In this document: positions 6,536 through 7,352 of the stretch, piece after piece
Layout: each line of letters begins with the position of its first letter
Numbering within the stretch: the first letter of the stretch is position 1
Assembly: GCA_903879995.1 (NCBI GenBank)
Contig: CAIRNW010000205.1
Location: forward strand, 1-7,352
Source: an uncultured Bacteroidota bacterium
GTDB lineage: Bacteria > Bacteroidota > Bacteroidia > Chitinophagales > Chitinophagaceae
DNA length: 7,352 bases
Direction of reading: 5' to 3'
The notes under the pieces: generated by a model
What the model saw: the letters and a program-made list of their open reading frames with translations, nothing else
What the model was told of the DNA's origin: nothing
The model's database searches: none
Translations under genes and position numbers: made by a program

Positions 6536-7352
6536 GTCGATATCATGCATATTTGAAAAGGGCTGTTTCCCTTTTAGAGCAATATGATGGGAAAGAGCCC
6601 TTTTCCATTTATTATAAAAAGGCAATTGCACTCGATAAAAAAGTAGGATCTACTGACCGAAAAATCATTCGTCATTATTGTTATGCTTTATTTAGAATTG
6701 GGTTTGCATGCGCTGAAGTACCCCTCGAGGAGCGACTACTAATTGCTGTCTATTTGGAACATGGCGATACAGACCCACTCATTAAATTAGTTCGTCCGGA
6801 GTGGGTTGCGAAAGGGGCTACATCTTTTGAACAACGGCTTGCGTTGGTATGTCCTGCTTTTTCATGGCAGAGAGTTTTTCCATTCCCCTTTACATTTTCA
6901 ATGGCATTAACCTTGGAAGAATGGGCAAAGTCATTACTGAGCCAACCTGCTTTTTTTATACGGATAAGACCTGGCAAACAACAGCAGGTAATCAATAAAT
7001 TAGAGGAAGCTTCAATTCCCTTTAAAATTGTTTCCTCATCTGCCCTTGCATTACCAGCTGCTACTAATTTGGATGCAATTCTTGCATTAAACAAAGATTA
7101 CGTAGTTCAAGATCTTAGTTCGCAGCGAGTGGGAGAATTCTTGCAGCCACTTTTACCTGATACGATTAAATCGGGTTGGGATTGCTGCGCTGCCAGTGGT
7201 GGAAAATCCTTGTTGTTGATGGATCAGTATCCATCGTTGGAGCTAACAGTATCGGATGTTCGTCCATCTATCCTGCAGCAATTAAAAACTCGGTTTAAAC
7301 AAGCGGGGATAAATAATTATCACGCGTTAGTGCTTGATCTTTCTCAGCAAGG
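6532..7352 (+). CDS. RsmB/NOP-family RNA cytosine-C5 methyltransferase, 5' part (runs off the window)
   Basis: The frame stays open from the sucB end to the window edge, giving 273 residues. It resembles the Bacteroidota RsmB/NOP proteins, which use S-adenosylmethionine to methylate cytosines in rRNA. The N-terminus has the family pattern RYHAYLKR...[11 protein letters not shown] (residues 3-24) and [19 protein letters not shown] (39-57), a NusB-like helical region. [14 protein letters not shown] (from 191) precedes the SAM-binding motif [11 protein letters not shown] (217-226), followed by the acidic SDVRPS strand. The two catalytic cysteines would lie beyond the right edge, so activity cannot be judged. 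The start is taken as TTG at 6532-6534, overlapping the sucB stop as TTGA; the next in-frame ATG (6901) would delete the conserved N-terminus. The overlap suggests translational coupling to sucB. A strong hairpin lies in codons 8-25. The rRNA target cannot be assigned from this part. Confidence 0.85.
   Translation, partial: MSRYHAYLKRAVSLLEQYDGKEPFSIYYKKAIALDKKVGSTDRKIIRHYCYALFRIGFACAEVPLEERLLIAVYLEHGDTDPLIKLVRPEWVAKGATSFEQRLALVCPAFSWQRVFPFPFTFSMALTLEEWAKSLLSQPAFFIRIRPGKQQQVINKLEEASIPFKIVSSSALALPAATNLDAILALNKDYVVQDLSSQRVGEFLQPLLPDTIKSGWDCCAASGGKSLLLMDQYPSLELTVSDVRPSILQQLKTRFKQAGINNYHALVLDLSQQ
6555..6605 (+). promoter_or_regulatory. terminator-like hairpin inside the first codons of the methyltransferase gene
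   Basis: GAAAAGGGCT (6555-6564) and AGCCCTTTTC (6596-6605) pair perfectly. After one G/G mismatch, TTTCCC (6566-6571) pairs with GGGAAA (6589-6594), making a 16-pair stem around a 17-base loop. The outer end has AAAA on the left and TTTT on the right, like an intrinsic terminator, although the T run is short and followed by CC. It begins 20 bases after the sucB stop codon. It could be a partial terminator for sucAB or an attenuator opened by ribosomes on the overlapping gene; that function is inferred. Confidence 0.6.

Noticed and set aside
6750..7094. Minus-strand open frame of 114 codons
   Set aside because: The plus strand here encodes the methyltransferase with clear family motifs; the antisense product has none.

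Overview
The window looks like ordinary chromosome from a member of the Bacteroidota. The support is the S20 protein sequence, promoter-like sites of the TTTG-N19-21-TAnnTTTG type used by that phylum, A-rich leaders without a Shine-Dalgarno site, a sucA-sucB operon, and a secreted M14 peptidase. A Chitinophagales-like placement is a guess from the style of the proteins.

Layout. Positions 1-79 are the 3' part of a 5S rRNA, the end of an rRNA operon, followed by a clear intrinsic terminator. The next 190 bases hold no protein gene, but they contain a 110-base imperfect inverted repeat (191-300) with a promoter-like site at its left edge. On the minus strand lie rpsT (ribosomal protein S20, with a matching promoter and its own terminator) and, downstream of it, a secreted zinc carboxypeptidase of family M14 that runs towards the rRNA operon. 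On the plus strand, divergent from rpsT, are sucA (2-oxoglutarate dehydrogenase E1), sucB (its E2 succinyltransferase) and the 5' part of an RsmB/NOP-type RNA cytosine-C5 methyltransferase. The methyltransferase overlaps the sucB stop and leaves the window at the right edge.

How the genes fit together. SucA and SucB form two of the three parts of the 2-oxoglutarate dehydrogenase complex of the TCA cycle; the E3 (lipoamide dehydrogenase) gene is not here. The methyltransferase is probably co-transcribed with sucAB. A strong terminator-like hairpin inside its first codons suggests its share of the transcript may be reduced or depend on translation. rpsT and sucA appear to be driven by promoters that face each other over about 75 bases.

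I found no mobile element, CRISPR array, defence system or clearly new gene system. The best leads are non-coding: a candidate small RNA or long hairpin beside the rRNA operon, the hairpin at the start of the methyltransferase gene, and the face-to-face promoters.
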